Below are positions 19,307 to 28,113 of a stretch of 64,000 bases of DNA, one piece after another. The stretch is from Mycolicibacterium mengxianglii (lineage in GTDB: Bacteria > Actinomycetota > Actinomycetes > Mycobacteriales > Mycobacteriaceae): NCBI RefSeq assembly GCF_015710575.1, contig NZ_CP065373.1, forward strand, positions 496,001-560,000, in the 5' to 3' direction. Position numbers and translations under genes: made by a program. How positions within the stretch are numbered: the stretch's first letter is position 1; every line of letters begins with the position of its first letter. The notes under the pieces were generated by a model that saw only the letters and a program-made list of their open reading frames with translations, did no database searches and was not told the DNA's origin.

Positions 19307-20973
19307 CCGCCCTGTGCGGGCAGTACGTGGTCACCGGACTTGTCGGTGCTCAGGCACAGCGAGCAGATGAATCCCTCGTGGGCCGCGGACTTGACCATGT
19401 CCGGGCGTTCGTACTCGTGGTGGCACACATGGCACCTGAGATGTTCGCCCGAGGGGTTACCCAACTCGTCGTGCATCGGGAGGTCGATTCCGTCATCGGT
19501 GCGGCGCAGGTAGTACTTGCCCTTGGTGGCCACCGCGAAGATCGGCGGCAGCACCAATCCGAGACCGATTGCCACCAGCGGAGAGTAAGGCCGGATGGCG
19601 TCGCCGAGCCCGCCGAAGAAGGCCAGGATCGATACCCCTGCGGCGATGAGCATCGAGCCGAAGCCCACCGGGTTGACCGGATACAACATCCCGCGCCGGA
19701 ACTCGGGTTGCAGCGGCGAGATTTTCAGCAGGTACTTGTTGAAGACGATGTCGGAGGCGACGACCACCACCCAGGCCATACCGCAATTGGCGTAGAAGCC
19801 CAAGATGGTGTTCAGGAAGTCAAACATGTTGGCTTCCATCAGAATCAATGCGATCAACAGGTTGACACCGAGGAACACCAGACGCCCGGGGTAGTGCTTG
19901 GTGAGGCGGGTGAACGAATTGGTCCACGCCAGCGAACCGGAATAGGCATTGGTGACATTGATCTTGATCTGGCTGATCACCACGAGTACCACGGCCAGAG
20001 TCATCGCCAACCAGGCCGGCAGGAAGTTCTCGTAGATCTCCAGGAATTGGTGCACCGGTTGGTTGGCGATACCCGCGCCGTCTGCGACATTGGCGATGAG
20101 ATAGACCGCCAGGAACAGGCCGACAACCTGCTTGATGGCGCCGAAGATCACCCAGCCGGGGCCGGCCAGGAACATCCAGGTCCACCAGCTGCGATTGTTC
20201 TCCGGCGTCCGGGGCGGCATGAAGCGCAGGTAGTCGATCTGCTCGGCGATCTGAGCGATCAGTGACAAACACACGCCCGCGGCCAGCAGTGTCGCACCGA
20301 AATCGAACCCGCTGTAGCCCTCCTCGCCCTGGTAGGCGAAGAAATCGCCCACGGACTCCGGATGGCTGATGACCAGGTAGGCAAACGGGGCCACCATCAG
20401 GATCAACCACAGCGGCGTCGTCCAGACCTGAAGTGTCGAAAGCACTTTCATGCCGTAGATCACCAAAGGGAAGATGATGATGGTCGAGGCGGCATAACCG
20501 ATGGGCAGTGGTACGTTCAGGCCCAATTCCAGACCCTGGGCCATGATCGAGCCCTCGAGTGCGAAGAAGATGAATGTAAACGTCGCGAAGATGACGTTGG
20601 TGACCACCGAGCCGTAGTAACCGAAACCGCTTCCGCGGGTGATGAGGTCGAGGTCGATGTTGTACCGGGCGGCGTAGTACGCGACGGGATAACCGGTCGC
20701 CATGATCACCACTGCGAAAATCAGGATTCCCCAGAGCGCGTTCGTGGTGCCGTAGGAGATGCCGATGTTGGCGCCGATGGCGAAATCAGCAAGGTAGGCA
20801 ATGCCTCCGAGGGCCGAGATCCCGACCACCCGGGTCGACCACTTCCGGTAACTCCGAGGCGCGAATCGGAGGGTGTAGTCCTCCAGCGTCTCCTTGGTGG
20901 CCGTCATCGTGTCGAGGTCGGCCTCGCCGATGTCGCTATCCGGCAGCGGCTCCTTGTTGATGTCGTGGGTCAT
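19303..20973 (-). CDS. NCS1-family nucleobase/cation symporter with C-terminal zinc-ribbon
   Basis: This 556-residue protein has about twelve membrane helices and resembles NCS1 permeases for purines, cytosine, allantoin or hydantoins. The N-terminal tail (LEDYTLRFAPRSYRKWS) and the core (GYPVAYYAARYNIDLDLITR) are typical. The last 45 residues leave the family pattern and contain two CxxC pairs, CHVC and CSLC, spaced about 20 residues apart, which look like a cytosolic zinc ribbon. The substrate is not identifiable. The ATG at 20973 is preceded by a strong GGGGAGGA ribosome site. No neighbouring catabolic gene is adjacent. Confidence 0.85.
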   Translation of the reverse strand: MTHDINKEPLPDSDIGEADLDTMTATKETLEDYTLRFAPRSYRKWSTRVVGISALGGIAYLADFAIGANIGISYGTTNALWGILIFAVVIMATGYPVAYYAARYNIDLDLITRGSGFGYYGSVVTNVIFATFTFIFFALEGSIMAQGLELGLNVPLPIGYAASTIIIFPLVIYGMKVLSTLQVWTTPLWLILMVAPFAYLVISHPESVGDFFAYQGEEGYSGFDFGATLLAAGVCLSLIAQIAEQIDYLRFMPPRTPENNRSWWTWMFLAGPGWVIFGAIKQVVGLFLAVYLIANVADGAGIANQPVHQFLEIYENFLPAWLAMTLAVVLVVISQIKINVTNAYSGSLAWTNSFTRLTKHYPGRLVFLGVNLLIALILMEANMFDFLNTILGFYANCGMAWVVVVASDIVFNKYLLKISPLQPEFRRGMLYPVNPVGFGSMLIAAGVSILAFFGGLGDAIRPYSPLVAIGLGLVLPPIFAVATKGKYYLRRTDDGIDLPMHDELGNPSGEHLRCHVCHHEYERPDMVKSAAHEGFICSLCLSTDKSGDHVLPAQGG

Positions 20974-21438
20974 GGCACGTCCTCCCCGTTAGTGCGCTGG
21001 GAGGACACTAAGTTCGTCCTGTTGCGTCGGTGTGACGCTCGTGTTCCTTGTGTAAGGCAACTCAAGCTCAGGCGGACCCAGACCCGATTCACCGAGGTTG
21101 TGCAGAATTGCGGGCGTTATCTGGGGTGATGGGGATGGCCGCGTTGGCGAATGGGATCACCTGGCTGCCAACGAAACGAGCCTTCGCGCACGATCGGCTG
21201 CAGCACAGGCAGCGGCGCCGCCCGGCATGTCGTTCGGCGCGCGCTCCGGCGGCGTCGGCCGGAATGGGTTGGGACTCCACGGGACTGGACCCGGCGCCGC
21301 CACCGCCTGGGCGCAGCCCCACGCCGCGCCGCTGAGGTAACCGATTTACTTTGCTGACGGCATGGCGTCCCTTCGCAGGCCAAACGGATAGGGGGTGCGC
21401 GCGAATTCGGCATGACGAGTTTGTGATACCCCTGAGGG
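20974..21438. other. Gene-free region between divergent permease and PAP2 genes
   Basis: These 465 bases separate two divergent genes. Short open frames on both strands lack ribosome sites and have Arg/Pro-rich composition typical of GC-rich noncoding reading, so none is called. It presumably carries both promoters. No convincing riboswitch, terminator or RNA gene was recognised. Confidence 0.5.
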
Positions 21439-22101
21439 GTGAGTCGGCGAGCGTGGGTGACAGCCATTGTCGCGGTGGTGATATTTGCTGCGATGGGGCT
21501 GGGTTACTGGCAGGAATGGGCCTGGATGCACGCCGTCGACTCATGGTCGCTGCGTGTCGCGTCGTCGGTCGGCGCCGGTTTCTCGGGATGGGTGACCGCG
21601 TGGGACGTGCTCTGCACGCTGCTGGGGCCGATGGCCTTCCGCATCGTCGGCGTCGTTGTCATCATCTGGTTGCTGCTACGCCGCCACGTGCGAGCTGCCC
21701 TGTTTCTCGTGTTCAGTGTGGAGCTCAGCGGCCTGGTGACCGAGTTCGCCAAGCTGCTCGCCGACCGACCGCGCCCGGGTTCGGCGATGGTCTACGCCTA
21801 CAGCACGTCGTTTCCCTCCGGGCACGCCCTCGGGGTGATGGCTGCGGTGCTGGCGTTTTCGACGTTGCTGATGCCAGCCGTTTCCACACGCTGGCGGGTT
21901 CCGTTGATCGTGGCCGGAACCGCGATCGTCATCCTGGTCGGTGTAGGCCGCGTCATCCTCAATGTGCATCACCCGTCGGATGTCGTCGCCGGGTGGGCCT
22001 TGGGCTACCTGTGGTATCTGGCCTGGATGGTGATGCTGCGGCCGATCCCGGCGACTACGGCGTCGGCCGAAATACCGGCAGCGCCCGATAACGGGCGGTG
22101 A
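21439..22101 (+). CDS. PAP2-family membrane phosphatase
   Basis: This is a 220-residue integral membrane phosphatase of the PAP2 superfamily, acting on lipid phosphates or polyprenyl pyrophosphates. The three active-site motifs are present: KLLADRPRP (near 104), FPSGHA (near 126) and GRVILNVHHPSD (near 170). About six membrane helices are predicted. The GTG start at 21439 follows CTGAGGGG. Its last 47 bases overlap the convergent PAP2/kinase gene, an unusually long tail-to-tail overlap. The exact substrate is unknown. Confidence 0.85.
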   Translation: MSRRAWVTAIVAVVIFAAMGLGYWQEWAWMHAVDSWSLRVASSVGAGFSGWVTAWDVLCTLLGPMAFRIVGVVVIIWLLLRRHVRAALFLVFSVELSGLVTEFAKLLADRPRPGSAMVYAYSTSFPSGHALGVMAAVLAFSTLLMPAVSTRWRVPLIVAGTAIVILVGVGRVILNVHHPSDVVAGWALGYLWYLAWMVMLRPIPATTASAEIPAAPDNGR

Positions 22102-23545
22102 ACCGCACCTTGTCGAACTCGTCGCCCACTTCGCCGTCCCGCGCCACCGGAATCGGCCCGTCGAGCGACTCGAACGTGAACTCCGGCACCTGCATCTCGT
22201 GATACAGCGGGCTGCGGGTCAAGCGGCCGAGTGACAGCGCGAGGAGGATCCGGGTGCGCGACAGTCGCTTGCCGGTCTCCAGCAGGCGCACGTCGATGAG
22301 CCCGTCATCCATACGGGTGCGGCGGGCCGGGGCGAATCCCGATGGCAGATACACCGAATTGCCGATGAAGGACAGCGACGTCTGAATGGTCTTGTTGTCG
22401 TAGCGGATCCTGACCGGCGTCGCGTGACGCAGCGTGTACAGCATGGCGTAGATGCCCGCCAGCGGTTTGCCGACGCGGCGCTCGTACTTCTCGCGGGTCT
22501 GCACGAACATGGGATAGGCACCGACGCTGGCGGTGTTGATCACTATGCGGTTCTCGTTGATGCACACCAGGTCGACGCAGGACACGGCGCCCTTGCGGAT
22601 GGCCTCGACGGTTTTGCCCACCGTGTCACAGCCGATGTCCTTGGCGAAGTGGTTGAACGTGCCGGCCGGGAAGACGGCCAGAGGCAGGCCCGATTCCACT
22701 GCGACAGCCGCCGCCGTGGACACCGTTCCGTCGCCGCCGCCGATGCCCAGGACCTCGGCGCGTTTGGCGGCGTCGCGCAGGACTTCTTCATGGTCATCGG
22801 TGGAGGCAAGTTCGACGATCTCGGCCTTCGGTAACGCCTCGAGGACCTCGGCGATCACGCGGGCGCCGGTGCCACTGCCGGACGCAGGGTTGACGACCAG
22901 GACCAGACCCGCTCCCTCAGGGCGGTTGACGGTGGGAACGAACAACGGCTCGGTCTTGGGCAGCTGGGTCTCCACGACCGGCGGCACGAGCTTGCCGCCG
23001 AGGACCGCGACGCCCGCGCCGATGCCGAAGCCCGCCACGACGTCACCGGGGTAGTGCGCGCCGGTCGCCACGCGCGACAGGCCGACCAGCCCGGCGAGCA
23101 GCGCGAGACCGAAACCCAGTGGTGGGCTCTCCATGCCGGCGGCCACGGCGAACGCCGCTGCGCTGGCGGAGTGGCCGGAAGGCAGTGAGCTCGACGTCGG
23201 GAAGCGGCGGATCTGGCGGGGCAGAGGCACCGAGGTGCGCGCCGGCCGCTGCCGCTTCCACATCCGCTTGGCCAGTTGGTTGGTCAACAAGCTGGTGACG
23301 CCCAGTGCGACGACGCCCCGCACTGCGCCCCGCGTCGCCTTGGGCTGGCCCGATGCCGCCAGCGCCGCCGCGACGGCGAACCAGAGCTTCGAGTGGTCAG
23401 CGGCGCGCGTCAACGGCGGCATCAAGGTGTCCAGCAGTGGAGTCGGCGAATTCGCGATGGCTTCGAAGATCTCCCGATCCAGGGTGCCGAGGCCCTGCGT
23501 GATCTGGTGGATGCCTCGGGTGCGTTGCCAGGGCCAGCGGTTCAT
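22055..23545 (-). CDS. Bifunctional PAP2 phosphatase / diacylglycerol-kinase-like protein
   Basis: This 496-residue fusion has an N-terminal PAP2 phosphatase domain (motifs KRMWKRQRPAR, LPSGHS and GLSRVATGAHYPGD) and a C-terminal lipid-kinase domain of the DAGK/YegS/sphingosine-kinase type, with the nucleotide-binding GGGDGT near residue 270 and PAGTFNHFAKD after it. The two activities oppose each other chemically, so the protein may remodel phospholipid or polyprenyl lipid pools. Such fusions are known in actinobacteria, but their substrates are mostly undefined. Start ATG at 23545. Confidence 0.88.
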   Translation of the reverse strand: MNRWPWQRTRGIHQITQGLGTLDREIFEAIANSPTPLLDTLMPPLTRAADHSKLWFAVAAALAASGQPKATRGAVRGVVALGVTSLLTNQLAKRMWKRQRPARTSVPLPRQIRRFPTSSSLPSGHSASAAAFAVAAGMESPPLGFGLALLAGLVGLSRVATGAHYPGDVVAGFGIGAGVAVLGGKLVPPVVETQLPKTEPLFVPTVNRPEGAGLVLVVNPASGSGTGARVIAEVLEALPKAEIVELASTDDHEEVLRDAAKRAEVLGIGGGDGTVSTAAAVAVESGLPLAVFPAGTFNHFAKDIGCDTVGKTVEAIRKGAVSCVDLVCINENRIVINTASVGAYPMFVQTREKYERRVGKPLAGIYAMLYTLRHATPVRIRYDNKTIQTSLSFIGNSVYLPSGFAPARRTRMDDGLIDVRLLETGKRLSRTRILLALSLGRLTRSPLYHEMQVPEFTFESLDGPIPVARDGEVGDEFDKVRFTARYRALPVFRPTP

Positions 23546-23569
23546 TCACCCCACCCTAGGGGCTCGCGC

Positions 23570-24535
23570 TCACTTGCCTTTGTCGTCGCTGTCGGCCTTG
23601 GCCTCGGTTCGCTCGTTCGGCACGATGATGCGCCTGGTCGCCACTGGTTTGCCGTCGACGTTCTTGGTGACGGTCGGGGCCGCCGGTGGAGGGGTGGCGA
23701 TGCGTCCCTGCACCGGTGCACCGTTCTTGACGGACGGAACCGACACGCGTTTGGTCGGGGCCTTCTCGTCCTTGCTGTCACCGCCGCCACCCGCGCCGGC
23801 CATACCGCCATGCGGCATCATCGGGTAGCCGCCCATGCCGCTCTGGGGTGTCGCGTTCGTGGCCGCAGGAGCGGGCACCGCAGTGCCCGCGGAGCGTCCT
23901 GATGTCGGCACCGTTGATCCGGTGGGAGTCGCGGCCGGGCCGAGCATCGACATGGGGGCCGTGGAACCGATGCCGCCACCGCCACCACCCGCCGACCCGC
24001 CACTTCCACCAGCGCCGAGTTCACTGTCGCCGGCGAGGAATTCGTCGCTCAGCCCACTGCCGCCGAGGTCTTCCGGGCTGATTTCACCGCCGGCTTTCTG
24101 CATCATGCCCATGCCTTGCTGCAGGAGCTGCTGGCCGGTCTGGGCGAGCTGCTGCGGGATCTGCGACAGCGGCTGCAGCGCGCCGCCCAAGGCTCCGGAG
24201 ATGGCGCCGGCCATGCCGCCCACCATCTGCGGCAACTGCTGTGCCATCTGTGAGGTGGGATCGACGGCCTTCATCTGGGCTTGCGCAGCCTCGTCCTGGG
24301 CGGGGAAATTCTGCATCGCCTCGGCAGTCAACGCTTCGCGTTCGGCGTGGCCCTTCTGGGCTTCGGCGTTGTCCTTGATGTCACCTTCGTTAGCGGCGGC
24401 CACCAACGCTTGCAGCCATGCCTCGATCGGTGTGCTGCCCGGGGGGATTGCGTCCGGCGTGATCGGCGGTGGCGGCGGTACTCCGTTGGCGGCCGCCCAG
24501 TTCTGCAGGTCAAAGGCGATGTTCTCTTCGCTCAA
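23570..24535 (-). CDS. Mycobacterial conserved protein, helical with Gly/Pro-rich tail (module gene 3)
   Basis: I do not recognise a function. The 321-residue protein is acidic and helical up to about residue 155 (ADPTSQM-type glutamine-rich helix, QQLPQMVGGMAGAISGALGG, a small-residue zipper). It then becomes glycine-rich (a run of GGGGGG near 190) and ends in a Pro-rich, basic-acidic tail. No signal peptide or membrane helix is evident. Helical, Ala/Gln-rich N-terminal halves followed by disordered tails recall ESX-1-associated Esp proteins, but that is only a resemblance. From memory it is like M. tuberculosis Rv2083. The TTG start at 24535 overlaps the upstream stop (TTGA), so its translation is coupled to the 746-residue gene. 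Confidence 0.75.
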   Translation of the reverse strand: MSEENIAFDLQNWAAANGVPPPPPITPDAIPPGSTPIEAWLQALVAAANEGDIKDNAEAQKGHAEREALTAEAMQNFPAQDEAAQAQMKAVDPTSQMAQQLPQMVGGMAGAISGALGGALQPLSQIPQQLAQTGQQLLQQGMGMMQKAGGEISPEDLGGSGLSDEFLAGDSELGAGGSGGSAGGGGGGIGSTAPMSMLGPAATPTGSTVPTSGRSAGTAVPAPAATNATPQSGMGGYPMMPHGGMAGAGGGGDSKDEKAPTKRVSVPSVKNGAPVQGRIATPPPAAPTVTKNVDGKPVATRRIIVPNERTEAKADSDDKGK

Positions 24536-26772
24536 CGTGCGCCCCCTTGCGTTGCCATGCTCAGAGCTTGGAACCAGGCGAAGTGGTATTTCAGGGTGGT
24601 CTTGTCCGAGGCGATGAGGCCGCTGATGGCTGCCAACAGCTGCCAATTCCCGACGTCGGTGGTGTCGACGTGCTCGGGGTAGGCCTTGACGACTTTGTCT
24701 CTGACGGCTGTCAGATGCTCGTAGAGCAGGTCGGCCTCGGACTCCAACACGCCCGTTCCCGCGATGCCCGCTTTGGTGAGCGTGTGTGCCAGGCGCGGTA
24801 GGCCGTCGCGCCAGTTGGTGGCCTGAGTGAGTTCCCAATTGAGCTCGTCGATGTCGGGGACCTGACGTGCGCGAAACGACATCTGCACGGGCTCAGCATC
24901 TTTGGCTGGCGGCAAGTAATGTCCGGGAGTCCACACTGCCAGGTTGGTGACGTCGCCGAGGAGATGCTGGATTGTGCCGCTGCGGCGGGCGGGCTCGAGA
25001 AGGCTTACGCCCTTGGGTATTTCAATGTGCGGCGGGATCCAGCCGGAGGCCAGGTCGGTGGCCAGCACTGTTGAGCCGTCCTCGCGGTCGGCGATGGCCC
25101 ACTTGAGTTTCGGTTCCTGGCGCGCGACGGCTTCCAGGAGGCGGTCCAGACGGGCTTGGGCTATCGACTGCTCGGAGGCTGCGCCCGCGACGGCTCCGGC
25201 TGTTGCCGAGGTCAGGGCGTTCTCGACGAGGCCGGTGGGGGGTGTGGTGGCCGCCGCAGCTGAGGTGGGCTGCTGACGGACGACGGCGGGTTGGGTGCCT
25301 GCGGCGGTTCCGCTGGCGGGGTGGACGGGGGCTGAGGCGGGCATTGCTGCGGCCGGAGGTGCGGGAGTCGCCGCTGGTGTCGCGGGTCGAAGGTCTGAGC
25401 CGTAGGTGGGTAGCGGGCCGGCGGCTGCCGGGGGTGGTGGTGCCATGGGTGCTGCGGCCATCGGGGGTGGCGCTGCGACCGGGGCGGTGTACATAGGCTG
25501 TGCCTGGGTATCGACCGGTGGGGGCGGCGCGGCGGCCGTCTCTGAATAGTGTTGCGGTGCTTCATAAGCAAAGCCGGATGTCGGAACCGTGGCGGCTGAA
25601 GGGGCCGGCGCGACAGGATGCTGCGGGGCCTGCGACTGCACGGTGTCTGAGATGCCCTGCGAAAGTGCCTCCGCGCCAGCGGATGCCGGTGCTCCGGCTT
25701 GCACGCCGCTGTTGAAGCTCTGGGCCAGACTCTCGGGGCCCAGTGACTGAGAGCTGGGGGCTAGGGAGCCGGCTGAGGGGAGGGCGGAAGTGCTGGGGGT
25801 GGTGGTGCCGAAATTGGTTGCGCCAGAGAGAGCGCCCGCACCACCGCCGGTAGTTATGGGGGTAGCGGTTGCGGCTTGGGTGACCCCAGGACTGGTCTGT
25901 GCCGCGTTAACTGCGATCGGTGATTCGCTGCTTCGAACGAAATTGGAAGTGGGCGCCGGGTCTGTACGGCGAGGCGCGACCGCGGCGTCGTTCGCGTTCT
26001 TGAGCGATTCGCCACTAGTCACATAAGACGTTGGCGAGGCGTGCGTTTCGGAACCGGGCGCGCCAGATGCTGCGTTCTCTGTCTGCCCTTGCGACTTGGT
26101 GTTGAGCTTCGAGATACCCCCTTGGGCTGCGCCGTCGTCGAACGGCCCAGACTCTTGCGTGGACAGAAGTCGCTGTATTTCTTGTCGAACCGCATCTTCG
26201 CTCGGCTTTCTCGGGCCATGCTTCAGGTCAATGCCGTTCGCCTGTGCGAAGTCGTCAGGACTTCTAAGATCCCCGTCGGCAACAAGCACCTTCGCTATTG
26301 CGTCCCTAACGTTCGATGACCAGTCGGTGCTGATGCGCTCAGCCTCTTCGTTCGCTTTCGTGATAACTGCGGTTATTGCAGCGACTGTATCCAATCTAGC
26401 TTTGCTGTTCCTTATCTTATATATCGCATCGTTACCTCGTTCTGCCGTCCCTCTTAGCTCCGACCTTAAACCCTCTATCGCGTCGGCTGCGGCACGATAA
26501 GACGACGCTTTCGTGTCGTTCTTTTCGGAAGTGGTACGCGCTAGAAGTTCGCCTTTGTGAAACGCATCTTTAGCGGTCTGAGCAGTCGCACCTTCTTGCT
26601 CAGCTAAAGACACAGTTCGTGTCTGGTATAGGAGGTGTTCATACCCGTCGTAAGTGTCGCGGATCGCGCCACGCTTACCGCTTGATATCCGAGCTGAGTA
26701 AGTCGCCGCCGAACTTGGCCACCACGCTCCTACGAGAAGCTGGGACCACTCACCGGGTGGGTAATCCGTCAT
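24532..26772 (-). CDS. Large mosaic protein with conserved C-terminal domain (module gene 2; Rv2082-like)
   Basis: This 746-residue protein has three parts. The N-terminal 200 residues are helical and begin TDYPPGEWSQLLVGAWWPSS, a start I associate with mycobacterial families such as Rv2082. A long Ser/Thr then Pro/Ala-rich linker follows (about 210-540). A conserved globular C-terminal domain of about 200 residues (LKWAIADREDGSTVLATDLASGWIPPHI..., split by positions) resembles regions I believe Pfam lists as DUF5632/DUF5631. The function is unknown. The coding sequence for the N-terminal half is unusually AT-rich (27 of 60 bases GC at 26401-26460, 29 of 60 at 26341-26400). The ATG at 26772 overlaps the upstream gene's stop (ATGA). 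Confidence 0.8.
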   Translation of the reverse strand: MTDYPPGEWSQLLVGAWWPSSAATYSARISSGKRGAIRDTYDGYEHLLYQTRTVSLAEQEGATAQTAKDAFHKGELLARTTSEKNDTKASSYRAAADAIEGLRSELRGTAERGNDAIYKIRNSKARLDTVAAITAVITKANEEAERISTDWSSNVRDAIAKVLVADGDLRSPDDFAQANGIDLKHGPRKPSEDAVRQEIQRLLSTQESGPFDDGAAQGGISKLNTKSQGQTENAASGAPGSETHASPTSYVTSGESLKNANDAAVAPRRTDPAPTSNFVRSSESPIAVNAAQTSPGVTQAATATPITTGGGAGALSGATNFGTTTPSTSALPSAGSLAPSSQSLGPESLAQSFNSGVQAGAPASAGAEALSQGISDTVQSQAPQHPVAPAPSAATVPTSGFAYEAPQHYSETAAAPPPPVDTQAQPMYTAPVAAPPPMAAAPMAPPPPAAAGPLPTYGSDLRPATPAATPAPPAAAMPASAPVHPASGTAAGTQPAVVRQQPTSAAAATTPPTGLVENALTSATAGAVAGAASEQSIAQARLDRLLEAVARQEPKLKWAIADREDGSTVLATDLASGWIPPHIEIPKGVSLLEPARRSGTIQHLLGDVTNLAVWTPGHYLPPAKDAEPVQMSFRARQVPDIDELNWELTQATNWRDGLPRLAHTLTKAGIAGTGVLESEADLLYEHLTAVRDKVVKAYPEHVDTTDVGNWQLLAAISGLIASDKTTLKYHFAWFQALSMATQGGAR

Positions 26773-27329
26773 TTGCAAGCTGCAACCACGGCGGCGTCCG
26801 CGGACTCCGTGCGCGCGTAGACGGACTGCAGTTCCTGCGACGACGCGTTGGCGAGTTGCGTCAAAATCATGTCGTCATACGCGGCTATAAGTTCGCGGAA
26901 GTCTTCGGTCATGTCCGGCGGAGCTGCGGGGTTTTCCGCCAGTTTGGAACGAAAATAGTCGGTCATAACGTGGAACGCGAGCCTGGTGTTTACTACCATC
27001 CCGTATTTAAGGCTCGGCTCCTCGCTGCTCTGCCCTCCAGCCCCTTCTACTGCCCTAGCAGCTATTGTGTACGCGTCACACATCGCTTTCCTAGACATTG
27101 ACATTTCTTGGTCGCTGTAGTGAGTCGTCGCTGCAACAGGCGGTGGGCTTTCGGCACTGTTCGGCCGGAACCACGACGCCACAGCAACGACAAGCGCGAC
27201 GAAGGCGACGGCCAGAGAGATGGTTACCGCGACGCGTGATTGTTTGGGCGCCAGCGGCGTTCCGGGCGGCGGGCCGATCGATGGTTGCCAAGATCCCCCC
27301 GGTGTGGTGCCGTAAGGCAGGCCAGTCAT
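26769..27329 (-). CDS. Single-pass membrane protein (module gene 1)
   Basis: This 186-residue protein has a short Pro/Gly-rich cytosolic N terminus, one membrane helix at about residues 33-53 (VAVTISLAVAFVALVVAVAS), and an exported helical domain of about 130 residues rich in Ala and acidic residues. It contains two conserved-looking cysteines (one in MCDAY, one near the C-terminal AACK), which could form a disulfide outside the cell. No enzymatic motif is seen. The ATG at 27329 (TGLPYGTTPGG) is chosen; two earlier in-frame ATGs exist. Its stop overlaps the 746-residue gene's start, so it heads a three-gene coupled unit. Confidence 0.75.
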   Translation of the reverse strand: MTGLPYGTTPGGSWQPSIGPPPGTPLAPKQSRVAVTISLAVAFVALVVAVASWFRPNSAESPPPVAATTHYSDQEMSMSRKAMCDAYTIAARAVEGAGGQSSEEPSLKYGMVVNTRLAFHVMTDYFRSKLAENPAAPPDMTEDFRELIAAYDDMILTQLANASSQELQSVYARTESADAAVVAACK

Positions 27330-27429
27330 GCGGTCGATGGTAGCCCTCATTTGCCAATGCGCCATTCACATGTTGACGAGAATGTTTCGAGCGCTGCCGG
27401 AGGCGAGGGGTGTCATCGGCTCCGCTTCA

Positions 27430-28105
27430 CGGTTGCGAATGCGGCGGCAATCGAGCCAGCGGCGGTCAATCTGGGGCGTGCTGCGATGTTCTCTCCTAGC
27501 CCAGAGGGAATAGCTAGGGATACGAGGAGCTTGGAGAAACGGCTGGACACGTTGCGGGTGTGTATGGGTGCGGCGTGGGCCGGCCGCGCGCCGCCGGGCC
27601 GTCCCTGGGCCAGTTGGCGCCGTTGCTGCCCGGCATTACGTACGCCTCGGAATCCGAGGGCCATTAACTTCGCGAATTGGGCAACGGTCCGTAGGTGGCT
27701 CAGGTCCGACGCTGGCCGGCCTGGAAGGTTACGGAGCCAATTCGTTGCAGCCGGCACGGCACGCTTTGCCGAGTGGCTTGCTTTCGGCCAGCGACATGGA
27801 AGTGCTCAAAAAGGTCGTGGGCGGGTGGGCGTCGCAGGGGATTTGCTCCAACTCGGCGTGGCTGGCATGACTATTTGACTGACACGCAGAACGAGCGCCG
27901 ACACGAAGAATTTGGTGGAGCTATTGGCAATGTGGCTGGAGGAATGGGCGGGGCAGCCTTCGTCGTGGCGACGGCCGGAGCCTTCAGTAACCCTGTGACC
28001 GCCGCAATCGCGGCTGGCGTCTTCGTGTCAATGTCCAGTGAGGTTGGAGAGTCTGTAGGGAGCGCCGTGGGTAGGACGTTCGACTCACCTCGCGCGGGGG
28101 GTTAG
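27430..28105 (+). pseudogene. Decayed gene, possible secreted WXG100/toxin-like protein
   Basis: No single frame crosses this stretch, but protein-like fragments appear in turn in all three forward frames. They include ANAAAIEPAAVNLGRAAM and a following helical piece ending GAAWAG (27436-27580), LGQLAPLLPGITYASES (27602-27660), GLEGYGANSLQP to GGWASQG (27715-27840), and GGAIGNVAGGMGGAA with a small-residue zipper ending AVGRTFDS (27915-28090). The last fragment is the most convincing. The pattern fits a gene of about 200 residues broken by several indels. The WXG-like N terminus and Gly-zipper C terminus suggest a secreted or membrane-active protein, but this is inference. Confidence 0.35.
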
Positions 28106-28113
28106 GGATCGGC

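Noticed and set aside
21048..21467. Several short frames between the permease and PAP2 genes
   Set aside because: Arg/Pro/Ala-biased, no ribosome sites, mutually overlapping on both strands.
27413..27757. Minus-strand frame of 114 codons opposite the decayed gene
   Set aside because: It is plausible only because the other strand is broken; it has no ribosome site and the forward fragments are more protein-like.
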